A DNA stretch of 64,000 nucleotides from Pedobacter frigiditerrae (GCF_004331645.1 NZ_SJSK01000003.1:124301-188300), one strand, 5' to 3'; positions 53,401 through 62,958 are shown, numbered from the stretch's first letter. A program made the numbers and translations. The notes: generated by a model from the sequence alone, not told the origin.

Positions 53401-53484
53401 ACAGGTTTAGGCCCAGGTATCGATTCAAGAAGTCCTTACCCAAGTACAAGACAATTTTTATTCGGTGTTAATTTTGGCTTTTAA
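50476..53484 (+). CDS. SusC-like TonB-dependent transporter (PUL, first copy)
   Basis: 1002 residues. The N-terminus has a signal-like hydrophobic start (LKITGLCASILLSTSVFS). The CarboxypepD_reg-like domain (KTVTGIVVDDTNTPTAGVGVK) leads into the plug (VVVIGYGSLNKDQISSAVTKV, LIIIDGIPGG, AAIYGTRANAGVIIITTKKG) and a barrel ending FLFGVNFGF. It imports oligosaccharides bound by the SusD partner, whose gene starts 11 bases later. An upstream palindrome (50246-50267) suggests LacI-type control. Confidence 0.95.
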   Translation: MKTNLLKITGLCASILLSTSVFSMHSDGKFITESLKIKRLLQRDQMRKTVTGIVVDDTNTPTAGVGVKNLATGKTTVTDANGRFSIETNSENDVLQFTFIGFKTQEVKVGNNTTLSIKLLSDSTNLNQVVVIGYGSLNKDQISSAVTKVDSSGFRQSGSRNPMDLLIGKVAGLQVTRTGGTNPNSGVSIQLRGVTSISGSQSPLIIIDGIPGGNLDLLQQDDIESFSILKDGSAAAIYGTRANAGVIIITTKKGKVGPSRFDYNSYVRTERLVKRPDFMNATQLRERIKSGEYVIPDLGGDFNYFYDLINDDNLSHNHNLAVSGGSQNANYRVSGNYRDIQGFAKENARKEYGLRLSLTQRGLKDKLTAQFNVAANFNNANRLGGGGWENVLTKNPTESYFKADGSPLFTRTITNEVARLSLEKNRLQQQTSSVDGKLTLEIIPGLTGSVFAAHQRDWTISSEYRDKNSQNSLEDSNAPGGGYAARATGLSQNFNIEPTLDYSKSFGKHKVSGLAGYMYRYEVNEGFNANNRGYVNDLFEDNNMGSVPVVVNRIGIGSNKNDNTLIAGFARGFYSYDDKYILTATIRREGSSRFGANNKWATFPAVSGAWNVTQENFMKNVKWVNNLKIRLGYGETGNSGFANYASLVTLSGGGIYLFPTGEYLQTYGPNRNPNPNIRWERKKETNLGIDFTVLDNKLSGSIELYNRVTEDLLDSYTSPQPPFIVSSINTNVGTISAKGIEITLGYLAVKNQNFTWDIDFTASTTKNTLDRYSNDEYKRDLKTFGGIGGFGALGDAIRTYEGRDLGEFWGKRFAGFTPDGKWTFYNRKNEVVPNAQINTSTFRDQTDLAVIGNAIPKYYLSLTNNFRYKSFDLRVFLRSKLDYDILNTMAISYGNKNGAGTNLLNSTFTKYAAIKDTYMYSDYYLERGSFLKVDEVTLGYTFRLKGVRNLRAYVTGQNLWTITGYTGNDPDFVSDTGLGPGIDSRSPYPSTRQFLFGVNFGF

Positions 53485-53495
53485 TAATTAAGATA

Positions 53496-55148
53496 ATGAA
53501 AACATATAGTAAAATAATTCTGACATGTTTAGTTGCTGCACCAATGCTATTAATGAATAGTTGCACGAAACTAGATGAAAATGTATATGATCAGTTAATA
53601 TCTGATAATTTTTATAACAATAAAAACGAAGTACTATCAGCAGTGCTTAGGCCTTATACACATGCAAATGCATGGGCAACTCCATCAGGACAAGATGGCT
53701 GGTGGCGTCCTTCAGAGCTATCTGGGGATCAATTGGCTTGGCCAACAAAAGGTAAACACGGTGAAGATGGTGGTAAGTGGAAAAGACTACATTATCATAC
53801 GTGGCTAAGCGATGATGGACCATTAAATAATGCATGGTCTCTAATGTTCTGGGGTATGGGATTGTGCAACGACCCGATTGAAAATCTAGAAAAAAGAGAT
53901 ATTTCTAAAATGGGAATTACACAAGTAGAAAAAGATGCCTACATCGCAGAGTTGAAATTGCTAAGGGCATTTCATTACCTGAAGTTAATGGATTTATTTG
54001 GTAACATTCCGATCGTTACAAAAGTGGGTACTCCAGCTAAACCAGCAACTGTTGCCAGAAAAGAGGTATTCAATTTTATTGAAAAAGAAATCAAAGATAA
54101 CATTGCAAAAGCTCCATTACACTCAAAAGCAATGACAGGTAGAATGAGTCAGGCAGGTGGGTATGCTATGCTGGTTGAACTATACTTAAATGCAGAAGTA
54201 TGGACAGGTACAGCACGCTGGGATGATTGTATTGCAGCAGCAGATAAATTAATTTCAGGTGCAGCAGGAGGTCAAAATGGTGCAATGGCTTTAGATCCTA
54301 ATATTTTTGATCAATTTAAAAGTACTAACGATTTATCTAAAGAAACCATATTCTCAATTGCTTATGAATATAAGTTAGCGGTATTTGAGCCCTCATGGAC
54401 AGGTGAATTTTATCACTTCCAACAAGGACCAATTTATGGCGGTACTCGTAATGGTAACGATGGTGTAGTTGTTATTCCAGGGGTATTTACAACCTATAGC
54501 GATAGCGATTTAAGAAAAAGAGGTTGGTTGCTAGAGGGGCCTATGGTAAGATTTGATAATGGTCAGCCAAACTTAGCGAGTGGTGGTAATGAATATAGTG
54601 GCTCACAAGTAGTTTTTGTAGATAATATCCGCAAAAACAAAATTGGTTCTACAGTTTCTACCATGAGTGAAGGAGAAGAAAACAGTGGTGTCCGTTTTAA
54701 TAAATACAAGCTTGGAAATTCGGTGCCGGGTATTATTAATGGTGTGCCAGTTCCAATAGATCCAAACTATAATAATACAGATTGGAATATTTACAGGTTA
54801 ACTTGGATTTATTTTGCAAAAGCAGAAGCTTTGATGCGTAAAAATGGAGGAATAGCTAATGCAGAGGTATTAACCTTGATTAATGCTTGTAAACAACGTG
54901 CTTTTGCACCAGCAGATTTTGTTCCATACACAACTGCAACGCTTACTTACGATGAGTTTTTAGCTGAAAGAGGAAGAGAATTTATATTCGAAGGTTTTAG
55001 GAGAGATGATCTTATTCGCTTTGGTAAATTTACAACTGCTTCATGGTGGGATCACGTTCCTTCCGCATCATTTAGAAATCTGTTCCCAATCCCGCAGGTA
55101 CAAAGAACACTTAATATAAATTTAGCCCAAAACCCAGGATACAATTAA
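53496..55148 (+). CDS. SusD-like lipoprotein (PUL, first copy)
   Basis: 550 residues. A lipobox ends in MNSC (Cys23) with TKLDENVYDQLISDNFY after it. A TPR-helical core (AELKLLRAFHYLKLMDLFGNIPIV) and the C-terminal block GREFIFEGFRRDDLIRFGKF and LFPIPQVQ identify the SusD/RagB family. It binds glycan at the surface for SusC. The stop codon is embedded in a perfect 24-base-pair hairpin. Confidence 0.95.
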   Translation: MKTYSKIILTCLVAAPMLLMNSCTKLDENVYDQLISDNFYNNKNEVLSAVLRPYTHANAWATPSGQDGWWRPSELSGDQLAWPTKGKHGEDGGKWKRLHYHTWLSDDGPLNNAWSLMFWGMGLCNDPIENLEKRDISKMGITQVEKDAYIAELKLLRAFHYLKLMDLFGNIPIVTKVGTPAKPATVARKEVFNFIEKEIKDNIAKAPLHSKAMTGRMSQAGGYAMLVELYLNAEVWTGTARWDDCIAAADKLISGAAGGQNGAMALDPNIFDQFKSTNDLSKETIFSIAYEYKLAVFEPSWTGEFYHFQQGPIYGGTRNGNDGVVVIPGVFTTYSDSDLRKRGWLLEGPMVRFDNGQPNLASGGNEYSGSQVVFVDNIRKNKIGSTVSTMSEGEENSGVRFNKYKLGNSVPGIINGVPVPIDPNYNNTDWNIYRLTWIYFAKAEALMRKNGGIANAEVLTLINACKQRAFAPADFVPYTTATLTYDEFLAERGREFIFEGFRRDDLIRFGKFTTASWWDHVPSASFRNLFPIPQVQRTLNINLAQNPGYN

Positions 55149-55196
55149 TAATTATGCAAAGGGTGCTTATAAAAGCACCCTTTGCATAATTATTAA
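55145..55196 (+). terminator. perfect 24-bp hairpin at the end of susD
   Basis: The 24 bases from 55145 (including the TAA) and those at 55173-55196 are exact complements, with loop ATAA. Their core is AAAGGGTGCTT. There is no long T-run after it. It could be a terminator or a stabilising 3' end for susCD mRNA. Confidence 0.75.
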
Positions 55197-55305
55197 CACT
55201 CAATTAAAAGACGATATTCCTCGTTGGTAAATTATTAATCCTGTATCATTAAAGTTACGAAAGGCTGTGTGATAATTTGAATATTTATTGATAATATTGA
55301 TTTAC

Positions 55306-55317
55306 TAAAACGTTTTA
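55306..55317 (+). promoter_or_regulatory. LacI-type operator 2
   Basis: TAAAACGTTTTA in ACTAAAACGTTTTATG, 117 bases before the enzyme gene at 55434. It has the same core as operator 1. Confidence 0.65.
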
Positions 55318-55396
55318 TGTGTGCCTAGCCTATCTTTTGATTAACTACGGTTAGCTTAAAAAAGTTATGATTCTTGGATTAAGTACTGCAGCATAA

Positions 55397-55410
55397 GTAA
55401 AACGTTTTAC
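55397..55410 (+). promoter_or_regulatory. LacI-type operator 3
   Basis: GTAAAACGTTTTAC, a perfect 14-base palindrome, 24 bases before the ATG at 55434 and 91 bases after operator 2. Two spaced copies permit DNA looping. Confidence 0.65.
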
Positions 55411-55433
55411 CACATAAACTAACCAAATTCTGT

Positions 55434-57896
55434 ATGAAAAAATTCTATTTATTGGCAATTGTTTGCCTAGTTTCATTGTCTAACTTAATAGCACAAGATA
55501 AGGCTCCAGCATATCCATTAATTACCCATGATACGTATTTTAGTATTTGGTCATTTGGTGATAAGCTAAATGAAACGTCAACCAAACATTGGACTGGAAG
55601 GGAGCATGGCTTAGTGGGGATCTTAAAGGTAGATGGTAAATTCTATAAATTTCTAGGAGCAGAAAATAAAGCTTACTCAATTTTACTCCCAAATGCAGAA
55701 CAAGTTGCTTATCAGGCTAACTATACATTTACACAGCCTGGTGAAAATTGGTTTACTTCAAGTTTCGATGATTCAAAATGGCAGAAAGGTTCTGCTCCAT
55801 TTGGCGATGAAGGTAACGCTAAAACGAAATGGACTACAGATGATTTATATTATAGAAGAACATTTACTGTCAATGATTTATCTCAAGCAAAAAAGTATTT
55901 AAGTCTTAACCATGATGACAATGTTATTGTGTATTTAAATGGTAAAACGATTTACCAGAAAGAAGGATGGGTTCATGAATTCATCAACATCCCTATCGAA
56001 AATGGCATCTTAAAACAAGGCGAGAATGTTTTAGCGATCCATGTGAAAAATAGTGCCGGTGGAAGACATTTAGATGCCGGTATAGTTGAAGATGTTCCTA
56101 CGGTAGCCAAAACCGAACAGGCTAAACAAACAAAAGTTACTTTTAATGCAACAACCACAAAGTATGATTTTGCTTGTGGGGGCGTTAACCTAGAAGTTAC
56201 CTTCACATCCCCATTGCTATTAAATGATATTAAATTAACAGCCAGGCCAATTAGTTACATCAGTTATACTGTAAAAGCCAATGATGCTAAAACGCATGAC
56301 GTAGATTTATTTTTTAGTGCCTCTTCGAACATTGCAGTTAACAAAAATACGCAGCAGGTGTCTGCGTGGAAAACAGCTACTAACACCTTATCAATCTTAA
56401 AAGCTGGAACAGTAGAACAACCTGTTTTGCAAAAGAAAGGTGACGATGTTAGAATTGATTGGGGTTATATATATGTGGCAATTCCATCAAAATTTAAAGC
56501 TGCTCAATATATTGATGGAACATCTTCTAATTCGAGCTTTATAAATAAAAGTTACTCAAAGCAAACCCAGCGTTTAAACGACAAACAATTAACCTTAAAT
56601 AGTGTAATTCCTTTTGGTAAAATAGCATCAATCGCCGTTGAGAAATATATGATGTTAGGTTATGATGATTTGCAATCTGTAGAATATTTCGGTGAACACC
56701 TTTTGCCATTATGGAAAAAATTGGGATCTAAAAAATTTGAAGATCAATTGGCCATTGCTAACACGGATTATCCTGCAATAAAAATTAAATGTGCTGCTTT
56801 TGATGCAAAACTTTATGCTGATGCATTTAAATCCGGAGGAAAGAAATATGCAGATTTATGTAAATATGCATATCGTCAAAGTGTTTCCGCTCACAAAATA
56901 GCTTATGCACCAAATGGCGATTTACTTTTTCTGTCTAAAGAGAATTTCAGTAACGGTTCCATCAATACGGTTGACATCACTTATCCATCTGCTCCGCAAT
57001 ATTTAATCTACAACCCCGAATTACTTAAAGGGATGTTAAATGGTATTTTTTATTATTCAGAAAGTGGTAAATGGAAAAAACCTTTTCCTGCGCATGATTT
57101 AGGTACATATCCTATAGCAAATGGACAAACTTATGGCGAGGATATGCCGGTGGAAGAGGCTGGTAACATGATTATTCTTGCAGGAGCAATAGCCAAAGCA
57201 GAAGGTAATGCAAATTATGCTCTAAAACATTGGAAAGTGATGTCTGTTTGGACAGACTATTTATTAAAAGAAGGGTTTGATCCAGCCAATCAGTTATGTA
57301 CCGATGATTTTGCAGGTCACTTGGCAAGAAATTCTAATTTATCTGTTAAAGCAATTGTTGCTTTAGGAGCCTATGCTCAAATGGCACAAACATTAGGCAA
57401 AAAAGCAGAAGCAAAAAGAGTTAGAGATGCGGCATTAATCATGGCTAAAAAATGGATGGAACTAGCCGAAGATGGAGACCATTACGCCTTAACCTTTAAT
57501 GACAAAAATACTTGGAGCCAGAAATACAATTTGGTTTGGGATAAGTTATTAAAGTTAAATCTTTTTCCAGAGTCACTTTATAAAAAGGAAATCAATTATT
57601 ATTTAACCAAGCAGAACAAATTTGGTTTGCCTTTAGATAGTCGTAAAACTTACACTAAATCTGATTGGATTGTATGGACAGCAACATTAGCTGATAATCA
57701 ATCAGATTTCCAAAAATTTATAAACCCAGTATATCGCTTTGCTTCAGAAACTGAGAGTAGAGTTCCGCTAAGTGATTGGCATGAAACAACTAACGGAAAG
57801 ATGGTTGGTTTTCAAGCTCGAAGTGTGGTTGGTGCGTATTTTATCAAATTATTAGCAGATAAATGGAATATTAAAGATCAGCCTATGGGAAAATAG
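55434..57896 (+). CDS. exported DUF4964/DUF5127/DUF4965/DUF1793 protein (glutaminase A-like) with an inserted beta-sandwich domain
   Basis: 820 residues with a signal peptide (YLLAIVCLVSLSNLIAQ). Residues ~22-75 match DUF4964 (PLITHDTYFSIWSFGDKLNET). Residues ~95-215 are an insert that looks like a galactose-binding-type jelly roll (WQKGSAPFGDEG, YYRRTFTVND, LNHDDNVIVYLNGKTIY, NVLAIHVKNSAGGRHLDAG). DUF5127 follows (CGGVNLEVTFTSPLLLNDI), then DUF4965 and a helical C-terminal half (~460-815; DMPVEEAGNMIILAGAI, CTDDFAGHLARNSNLSVKAI, SDWHETTNGKMVGFQARSVV). The catalytic role is unknown. In a locus with GH76 it is plausibly a glycan- or glycopeptide-degrading enzyme. Confidence 0.85.
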   Translation: MKKFYLLAIVCLVSLSNLIAQDKAPAYPLITHDTYFSIWSFGDKLNETSTKHWTGREHGLVGILKVDGKFYKFLGAENKAYSILLPNAEQVAYQANYTFTQPGENWFTSSFDDSKWQKGSAPFGDEGNAKTKWTTDDLYYRRTFTVNDLSQAKKYLSLNHDDNVIVYLNGKTIYQKEGWVHEFINIPIENGILKQGENVLAIHVKNSAGGRHLDAGIVEDVPTVAKTEQAKQTKVTFNATTTKYDFACGGVNLEVTFTSPLLLNDIKLTARPISYISYTVKANDAKTHDVDLFFSASSNIAVNKNTQQVSAWKTATNTLSILKAGTVEQPVLQKKGDDVRIDWGYIYVAIPSKFKAAQYIDGTSSNSSFINKSYSKQTQRLNDKQLTLNSVIPFGKIASIAVEKYMMLGYDDLQSVEYFGEHLLPLWKKLGSKKFEDQLAIANTDYPAIKIKCAAFDAKLYADAFKSGGKKYADLCKYAYRQSVSAHKIAYAPNGDLLFLSKENFSNGSINTVDITYPSAPQYLIYNPELLKGMLNGIFYYSESGKWKKPFPAHDLGTYPIANGQTYGEDMPVEEAGNMIILAGAIAKAEGNANYALKHWKVMSVWTDYLLKEGFDPANQLCTDDFAGHLARNSNLSVKAIVALGAYAQMAQTLGKKAEAKRVRDAALIMAKKWMELAEDGDHYALTFNDKNTWSQKYNLVWDKLLKLNLFPESLYKKEINYYLTKQNKFGLPLDSRKTYTKSDWIVWTATLADNQSDFQKFINPVYRFASETESRVPLSDWHETTNGKMVGFQARSVVGAYFIKLLADKWNIKDQPMGK

Positions 57897-57949
57897 AAAC
57901 CAACAATCTCGAAAAATCAAGAAAAACAACCAACTATAAACATAAAAAT

Positions 57950-60900
57950 ATGAACACAAAGATTACTAGATTCAATCCGCGAAAGCTGATGATGAGGAGA
58001 GGGGCCGTTAAGATTGGCACTTTTTCCATGGTAGTTTGTTTGGCTTTAAATGCATCAGCAGATGCTAAGATTGCAAACGAACTGAAGCCGTCAAACAATT
58101 TACTGAGAAATTATACAGCTGATGTTGTAATTAGAGGTATTGTGAAAGATGAGACGGGAGCACCTATTCCAGGAGCAGGTGTAAAAGTTAAAGGAACGTT
58201 AACCACTGTAGCAACCGATGTTAATGGCAGTTTCTCCGTTACTGCTCCTTCAGAAAGTTCTGTTTTAATTATCACTTATGTAGGATATGAAACTCAAGAA
58301 GTAACAGTAGGAACTCAAAAAAATATTACAATTAGTTTAAAACCTACAAGTAGCGCTTTAGAAGAAGTTGCGGTTGTAGGTTTTGGTACTCAGCGTAAAG
58401 TATCATTGATTGGAGCACAGTCTACCATTAATGCAAAAGAACTAAAACAGCCCGTTGCGAGTATTACACAATCATTAGCGGGAAGAATTGCCGGTGTAGT
58501 TGGTGTGCAAAGAAGTGGCGAGCCAGGAAGAAGTGCAGCAGATATTTGGATCCGGGGTATAGCAACTTTCGGTGGAGGCTCAAGTTCTCCTTTAATTCTG
58601 GTAGATGGTGTAGAGAGAAACATCAGTAACATAGACCCAGAGGATATTGAATCATTCACGGTATTAAAAGATGCATCAGGAACTGCGGTTTACGGTGTTA
58701 GAGGTGCTAACGGTGTGGTTATAGTAAAGACAAAAACCGGTAAAGTAGGTAAGCCAACCATCTTTTTCGATTATAATGAAGGCGTAAGTACATTTACCAA
58801 AAAGCCTGAAATGCTTGATGGAGTAAATTACATGAACTTAGCTAATGAGGCTTTGGTTGGTAGGGGGCAAGCGCCAAAATATGCGCAAGACTATATCAAT
58901 AATACCGCATCTGGTGTAGATCCATTAGTTTATCCAAATGTAAATTGGATGGATGAATTGTTCAATAAATACAGTCGCAATAGAAGAGCAAATTTAAATG
59001 CAAGTGGAGGGGTTGATAATGCACAATATTATGTTTCATTGGCCTATTATAATGAAAGCGGTTTCTTGAAAACTGATGATTTAAGTCAGTACAACTCTAA
59101 GCTGGATTTTAAAAGGTATAATTTTACCAGTAATTTAAATTTAAAATTAACAGGTACAACAAAATTAGATTTGGGTTTACAGGGTTATGCCTCCAATGGA
59201 AACTACCCTGGTGAAACCACTGAGAGTATTTTTGGATCTGCTCTAGATGTTTCTTCAGTAGAATATCCAAAAATTTATCCAAATGGCTCTGTTCCTGGTA
59301 AAAGTTCCAATGGTGGGTTTCGTAATCCGTATGCAGATTTAACAAGAAGAGGTTACAGAACCGAATTTGCAACTCAATTATATTCTAATTTACGTTTAAC
59401 ACAAAGTTTAGAAGATTTAATAAAAGGTTTAAACGCCACGGCAATGGTAGCTTTTGATGTTAATAACTCAAATAGCATTCGAAGATCAAAAAGGGAAAGC
59501 ACGTATTTTATTCAAAATGTAACTGGAACTAGTTCTCCATATAAACCAGATGGAAGCTTGAACTTGGTTCAAACCTATACAAGTCCGGGTAATTATTTAA
59601 GTTTTGATCCAGCAAGAGGTGGTAATCGCAAATTTTACACAGAGGCTGCCCTAAACTACGATAGATCTTTTGGGAAACATCGCGTTGGGGGATTAATTCT
59701 TGGATATACGCAAGATTATATCAATCCTTTCGCAGGTGATTTTACATCATCAATTCCAGAAAGGCAAGTAGGTTTAGCAGCTCGTGCCACATATTCTTAT
59801 GATGATCGTTATTTCGCGGAGGTAAACTTTGGTTATAATGGATCTGAATTATTTGCAAAGTCAGACAGGTATGGTTCTTTCCCTGCTTTTGGTATTGGAT
59901 GGATTCCGTCTAACGAAAAATTCTGGGAACCATTAAAAAATGCCATCTCTTTCTTAAAGTTTAGATATTCTGATGGTAAAACCGGTATTGGTAGCATCAA
60001 CGGCAGAAGATTCGCTTACCTAACCTTAGTAGCAGATAACGCGACTGGTTACCAATTGGGTAAGAACTTCTTAAATACTGGTGGTATTAATGTTACTGAT
60101 TATGGTATTGATGTGAGATGGGCAGAATCTAGAAAACAGGATTTGGGTATAGAAATTAGGACCTTAAAAGATAATTTATACTTAATATTCGACTTATTTA
60201 AAGAGCAGCGTACAGGCATTTTCTTGCAACGTCAGTCCATTCCTGGTTATGTAGGACTAACAAATCAGCCGTTTGGTAATTTGGGTCAAGTTGATAATCG
60301 TGGTTTTGATGCAACTTTAGAGTATAATTTTAAAGTAGGCAAGGTGGATATCGGTTTACGTGGAACCTATACTTATAATCAAGATAAGTTAATTAATGAT
60401 GATCGCCCCGCACAACCCTATCCATGGATGAGTAGAATTGGTGATAACATTCTTTCTCGTTATGGTTATGTAGCTCAGAAGTTGTTTGATAACCAAGCAG
60501 AAATTGATGCAAGTGCAACACCTGGTTCAAAAGCGAGCATTAAACCGGGTGATATTAAATATGCAGATTTAAATGGGGATGGATTAATTAATGATTATGA
60601 TAAAACCAGAATTGGTAGAGGCGATGTTCCAAATAATGTTTATGGATTTGGCTTTACTGCGTCTTATAAAGGCTTTGCAATCAGCACGCTATTTCAGGGA
60701 GTTGGCAATGCTGATATCATGTTAGGTGGTTCAGGTATATTTCCATTTAATGGAGGTGGCGGTTTAAGTAATGCCTATGCAATTGCAACAGACAGATGGA
60801 CGCCTACAAACCCAAGACAAGATGCGTTTTATCCTCGTTTAGCTTATGGTGAAGCCGATAATACCAACAACACTTTAGAAAGTTCATGGTGGGTTAAAGA

Positions 60901-61129
60901 TGTAAATTTCTTGAGGCTAAAAAGTGCCCAAATTAGTTACAATCTTCCGACAACATTTGCTAAAAAGTTATACTTAAAAAATGCAGCTGTTTATTTAATT
61001 GGCTCAAATCTTTTAACATTTAGTAAATGGGATCTTTGGGATCCAGAGTTAAATACAGGCGGTAGAGCTAATGGATCTAAGTACCCGTTATCAACCACCT
61101 TGTCTTTAGGCTTAAACCTTAAATTCTAA
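57950..61129 (+). CDS. SusC-like TonB-dependent transporter (PUL, second copy)
   Basis: 1059 residues. A basic N-terminus and hydrophobic segment (KIGTFSMVVCLALNASA) act as signal peptide. CarboxypepD_reg-like domain (IRGIVKDETGAPIPGAGVKVKG), plug (EVAVVGFGTQRKVSLIGAQS, LILVDGVERNISNIDPEDIE, AVYGVRGANGVVIVKTKTG) and a barrel ending LSLGLNLKF. Residues such as GDIKYADLNGDGLINDYDKT near 850 suggest an EF-hand-like Ca-binding loop. It starts 53 bases after the enzyme gene and is followed by its SusD partner. Confidence 0.95.
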   Translation: MNTKITRFNPRKLMMRRGAVKIGTFSMVVCLALNASADAKIANELKPSNNLLRNYTADVVIRGIVKDETGAPIPGAGVKVKGTLTTVATDVNGSFSVTAPSESSVLIITYVGYETQEVTVGTQKNITISLKPTSSALEEVAVVGFGTQRKVSLIGAQSTINAKELKQPVASITQSLAGRIAGVVGVQRSGEPGRSAADIWIRGIATFGGGSSSPLILVDGVERNISNIDPEDIESFTVLKDASGTAVYGVRGANGVVIVKTKTGKVGKPTIFFDYNEGVSTFTKKPEMLDGVNYMNLANEALVGRGQAPKYAQDYINNTASGVDPLVYPNVNWMDELFNKYSRNRRANLNASGGVDNAQYYVSLAYYNESGFLKTDDLSQYNSKLDFKRYNFTSNLNLKLTGTTKLDLGLQGYASNGNYPGETTESIFGSALDVSSVEYPKIYPNGSVPGKSSNGGFRNPYADLTRRGYRTEFATQLYSNLRLTQSLEDLIKGLNATAMVAFDVNNSNSIRRSKRESTYFIQNVTGTSSPYKPDGSLNLVQTYTSPGNYLSFDPARGGNRKFYTEAALNYDRSFGKHRVGGLILGYTQDYINPFAGDFTSSIPERQVGLAARATYSYDDRYFAEVNFGYNGSELFAKSDRYGSFPAFGIGWIPSNEKFWEPLKNAISFLKFRYSDGKTGIGSINGRRFAYLTLVADNATGYQLGKNFLNTGGINVTDYGIDVRWAESRKQDLGIEIRTLKDNLYLIFDLFKEQRTGIFLQRQSIPGYVGLTNQPFGNLGQVDNRGFDATLEYNFKVGKVDIGLRGTYTYNQDKLINDDRPAQPYPWMSRIGDNILSRYGYVAQKLFDNQAEIDASATPGSKASIKPGDIKYADLNGDGLINDYDKTRIGRGDVPNNVYGFGFTASYKGFAISTLFQGVGNADIMLGGSGIFPFNGGGGLSNAYAIATDRWTPTNPRQDAFYPRLAYGEADNTNNTLESSWWVKDVNFLRLKSAQISYNLPTTFAKKLYLKNAAVYLIGSNLLTFSKWDLWDPELNTGGRANGSKYPLSTTLSLGLNLKF

Positions 61130-61140
61130 TCTATTTAATC

Positions 61141-62958
61141 ATGAAAAAATATATTTATATCGCATTTGTAGCTAGTTTAACATTGGTTACATCATGTAAA
61201 AAGGGTTTCCTTGATCAAGTACCTAATGATAGGTTAACGCTTGATGAAACCTTTACCAATAGAACAACTGCCGAAAAATTCCTAAATAACGTTTACAGTC
61301 GCATTCCTGATGAATATGATCAAAGAAATCCGAATACTGGAAGAAATGCAGGGATTTGGACAAGTGCATCTGATGAGGCAGAATATGTTTGGGGTTTTAA
61401 CCAAGGCAATAATGTAAACATAGGAAGCTGGGATGCCAATACTGGTTTCGTAAATGATTATTGGAATAACTTTTATAGGGGAATCCGCTCTGCAAGTTTC
61501 TTTATGGCAAATATTGATAAGGTTACCCAAGATATTACTCCTCAATTAATTGTTCAGTATAAAAACGAGGCAAGGGCCTTAAGAGCGATGTACTATTTTT
61601 ATTTGGTACGTATGTATGGGCCAGTTGTAATATTAGGTGATGATGTAATTGAAGCAGATGCTCCTGCAGAAAGTATCCATTTACCTCGTAGTAGTTTTGA
61701 TGAGTGTATCAATTATATTGCTTCGGAATTAGAGGCTGCTGCGGCTAACTTGCCGACTACACCTTCTAGTGATACCCAAGTAGGAAGAATTACAAAAGGA
61801 ATGGCTTTGTCATATCGTTTGCAAGCTTATTTATTGGCTGCAAGTCCGTTATACAATGGAAATACAGATTTAGCTACATTAAAAAATAAAGATGGCAAAC
61901 AATTAATTAGTCAAGCTTTTGATGCTTCTAAATGGAAAAGAGCTTCAGATGCTTACAAAGCATATATCGCTCAGTTTATTCCAGGTACTTATGATTTATA
62001 CAGAAAAAATACTAATGGTGTTTTAAATCCTTATTTATCTTGTCGTGATGTGTTTTTAGATAACTTTAATAGCGAGATTATCATGACACGTATCGAGTCT
62101 GCTATTGGATCTAGGCAATATGAGTTAACACCATATCACAGCGGTAAGAATTCAGAAACTAGAGGTTCTGGAGGTTTGGCAGCTACACAAAATCAGGTTG
62201 ATGCTTATTTTATGGCAAACGGACGTAGTATTGATGATCCATCGTCTGGTTATGTAACATCTGGTTTTACCAATTATCAGCCTGTTGGCGCACCAGCTGC
62301 CACAAGTACTTATAACCAATGGGTAAATCGTGAGCCACGTTTTTATGTAAACATTACTTACCATAACAGTATTTGGTTAAATACTAACTTCGGACAGATA
62401 ATAACAGAATTAAATAATAATGGTAATTCTGGCAAAGCTACAGGTGGTAATGATTATTCAGTTACTGGTTATATTGTTAGAAAATTCATGGGCTTAGGTA
62501 ACTGGAATATTGGTAACCGACCAGTAATTTTGTATCGTGTGGCTAATGTATTTTTAGATTATGCAGAAGCACTAAATGAATCTACTCCAGGTGATGCTGA
62601 TATTGTAAAATATTTAAACCTCATCCGTGAACGAGCCGGTATTCCTCAATATGGACCAGGTGTGGGGCAGATTCCTATACCGGCAGATCAAGCTACAATG
62701 CGTATTGCCATTAGAAAAGAACGTCGTGCAGAACTTTCTTTTGAAAACGTAAGATACTTCGATACCAGACGATGGAAAATTGCTGAAACCACAGACAATG
62801 GTCCAATTTACGGCTTAAGCATTACAAAGAACCTACCTGATTTTTTAACGGTAGTTCCTTTCGAAACAAGGGTGTTTACTAAGAGACATTATTTATTCCC
62901 AATCCCATCAAAAGATGTGAATTCGGATAATTTGATGGTTCAAAATCCAGGTTGGTAA
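61141..62958 (+). CDS. SusD-like lipoprotein (PUL, second copy)
   Basis: 605 residues. A lipobox ends in LVTSC (Cys19) then KKGFLDQVPNDRLT. The TPR core (EARALRAMYYFYLVRMYGPVVIL) and C-terminal blocks (IRKERRAELSFENVRYFDTRRW, YLFPIPSKDVN) are standard. It pairs with the SusC at 57950 and differs enough from the first SusD to expect another ligand or chain length. Confidence 0.95.
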   Translation: MKKYIYIAFVASLTLVTSCKKGFLDQVPNDRLTLDETFTNRTTAEKFLNNVYSRIPDEYDQRNPNTGRNAGIWTSASDEAEYVWGFNQGNNVNIGSWDANTGFVNDYWNNFYRGIRSASFFMANIDKVTQDITPQLIVQYKNEARALRAMYYFYLVRMYGPVVILGDDVIEADAPAESIHLPRSSFDECINYIASELEAAAANLPTTPSSDTQVGRITKGMALSYRLQAYLLAASPLYNGNTDLATLKNKDGKQLISQAFDASKWKRASDAYKAYIAQFIPGTYDLYRKNTNGVLNPYLSCRDVFLDNFNSEIIMTRIESAIGSRQYELTPYHSGKNSETRGSGGLAATQNQVDAYFMANGRSIDDPSSGYVTSGFTNYQPVGAPAATSTYNQWVNREPRFYVNITYHNSIWLNTNFGQIITELNNNGNSGKATGGNDYSVTGYIVRKFMGLGNWNIGNRPVILYRVANVFLDYAEALNESTPGDADIVKYLNLIRERAGIPQYGPGVGQIPIPADQATMRIAIRKERRAELSFENVRYFDTRRWKIAETTDNGPIYGLSITKNLPDFLTVVPFETRVFTKRHYLFPIPSKDVNSDNLMVQNPGW

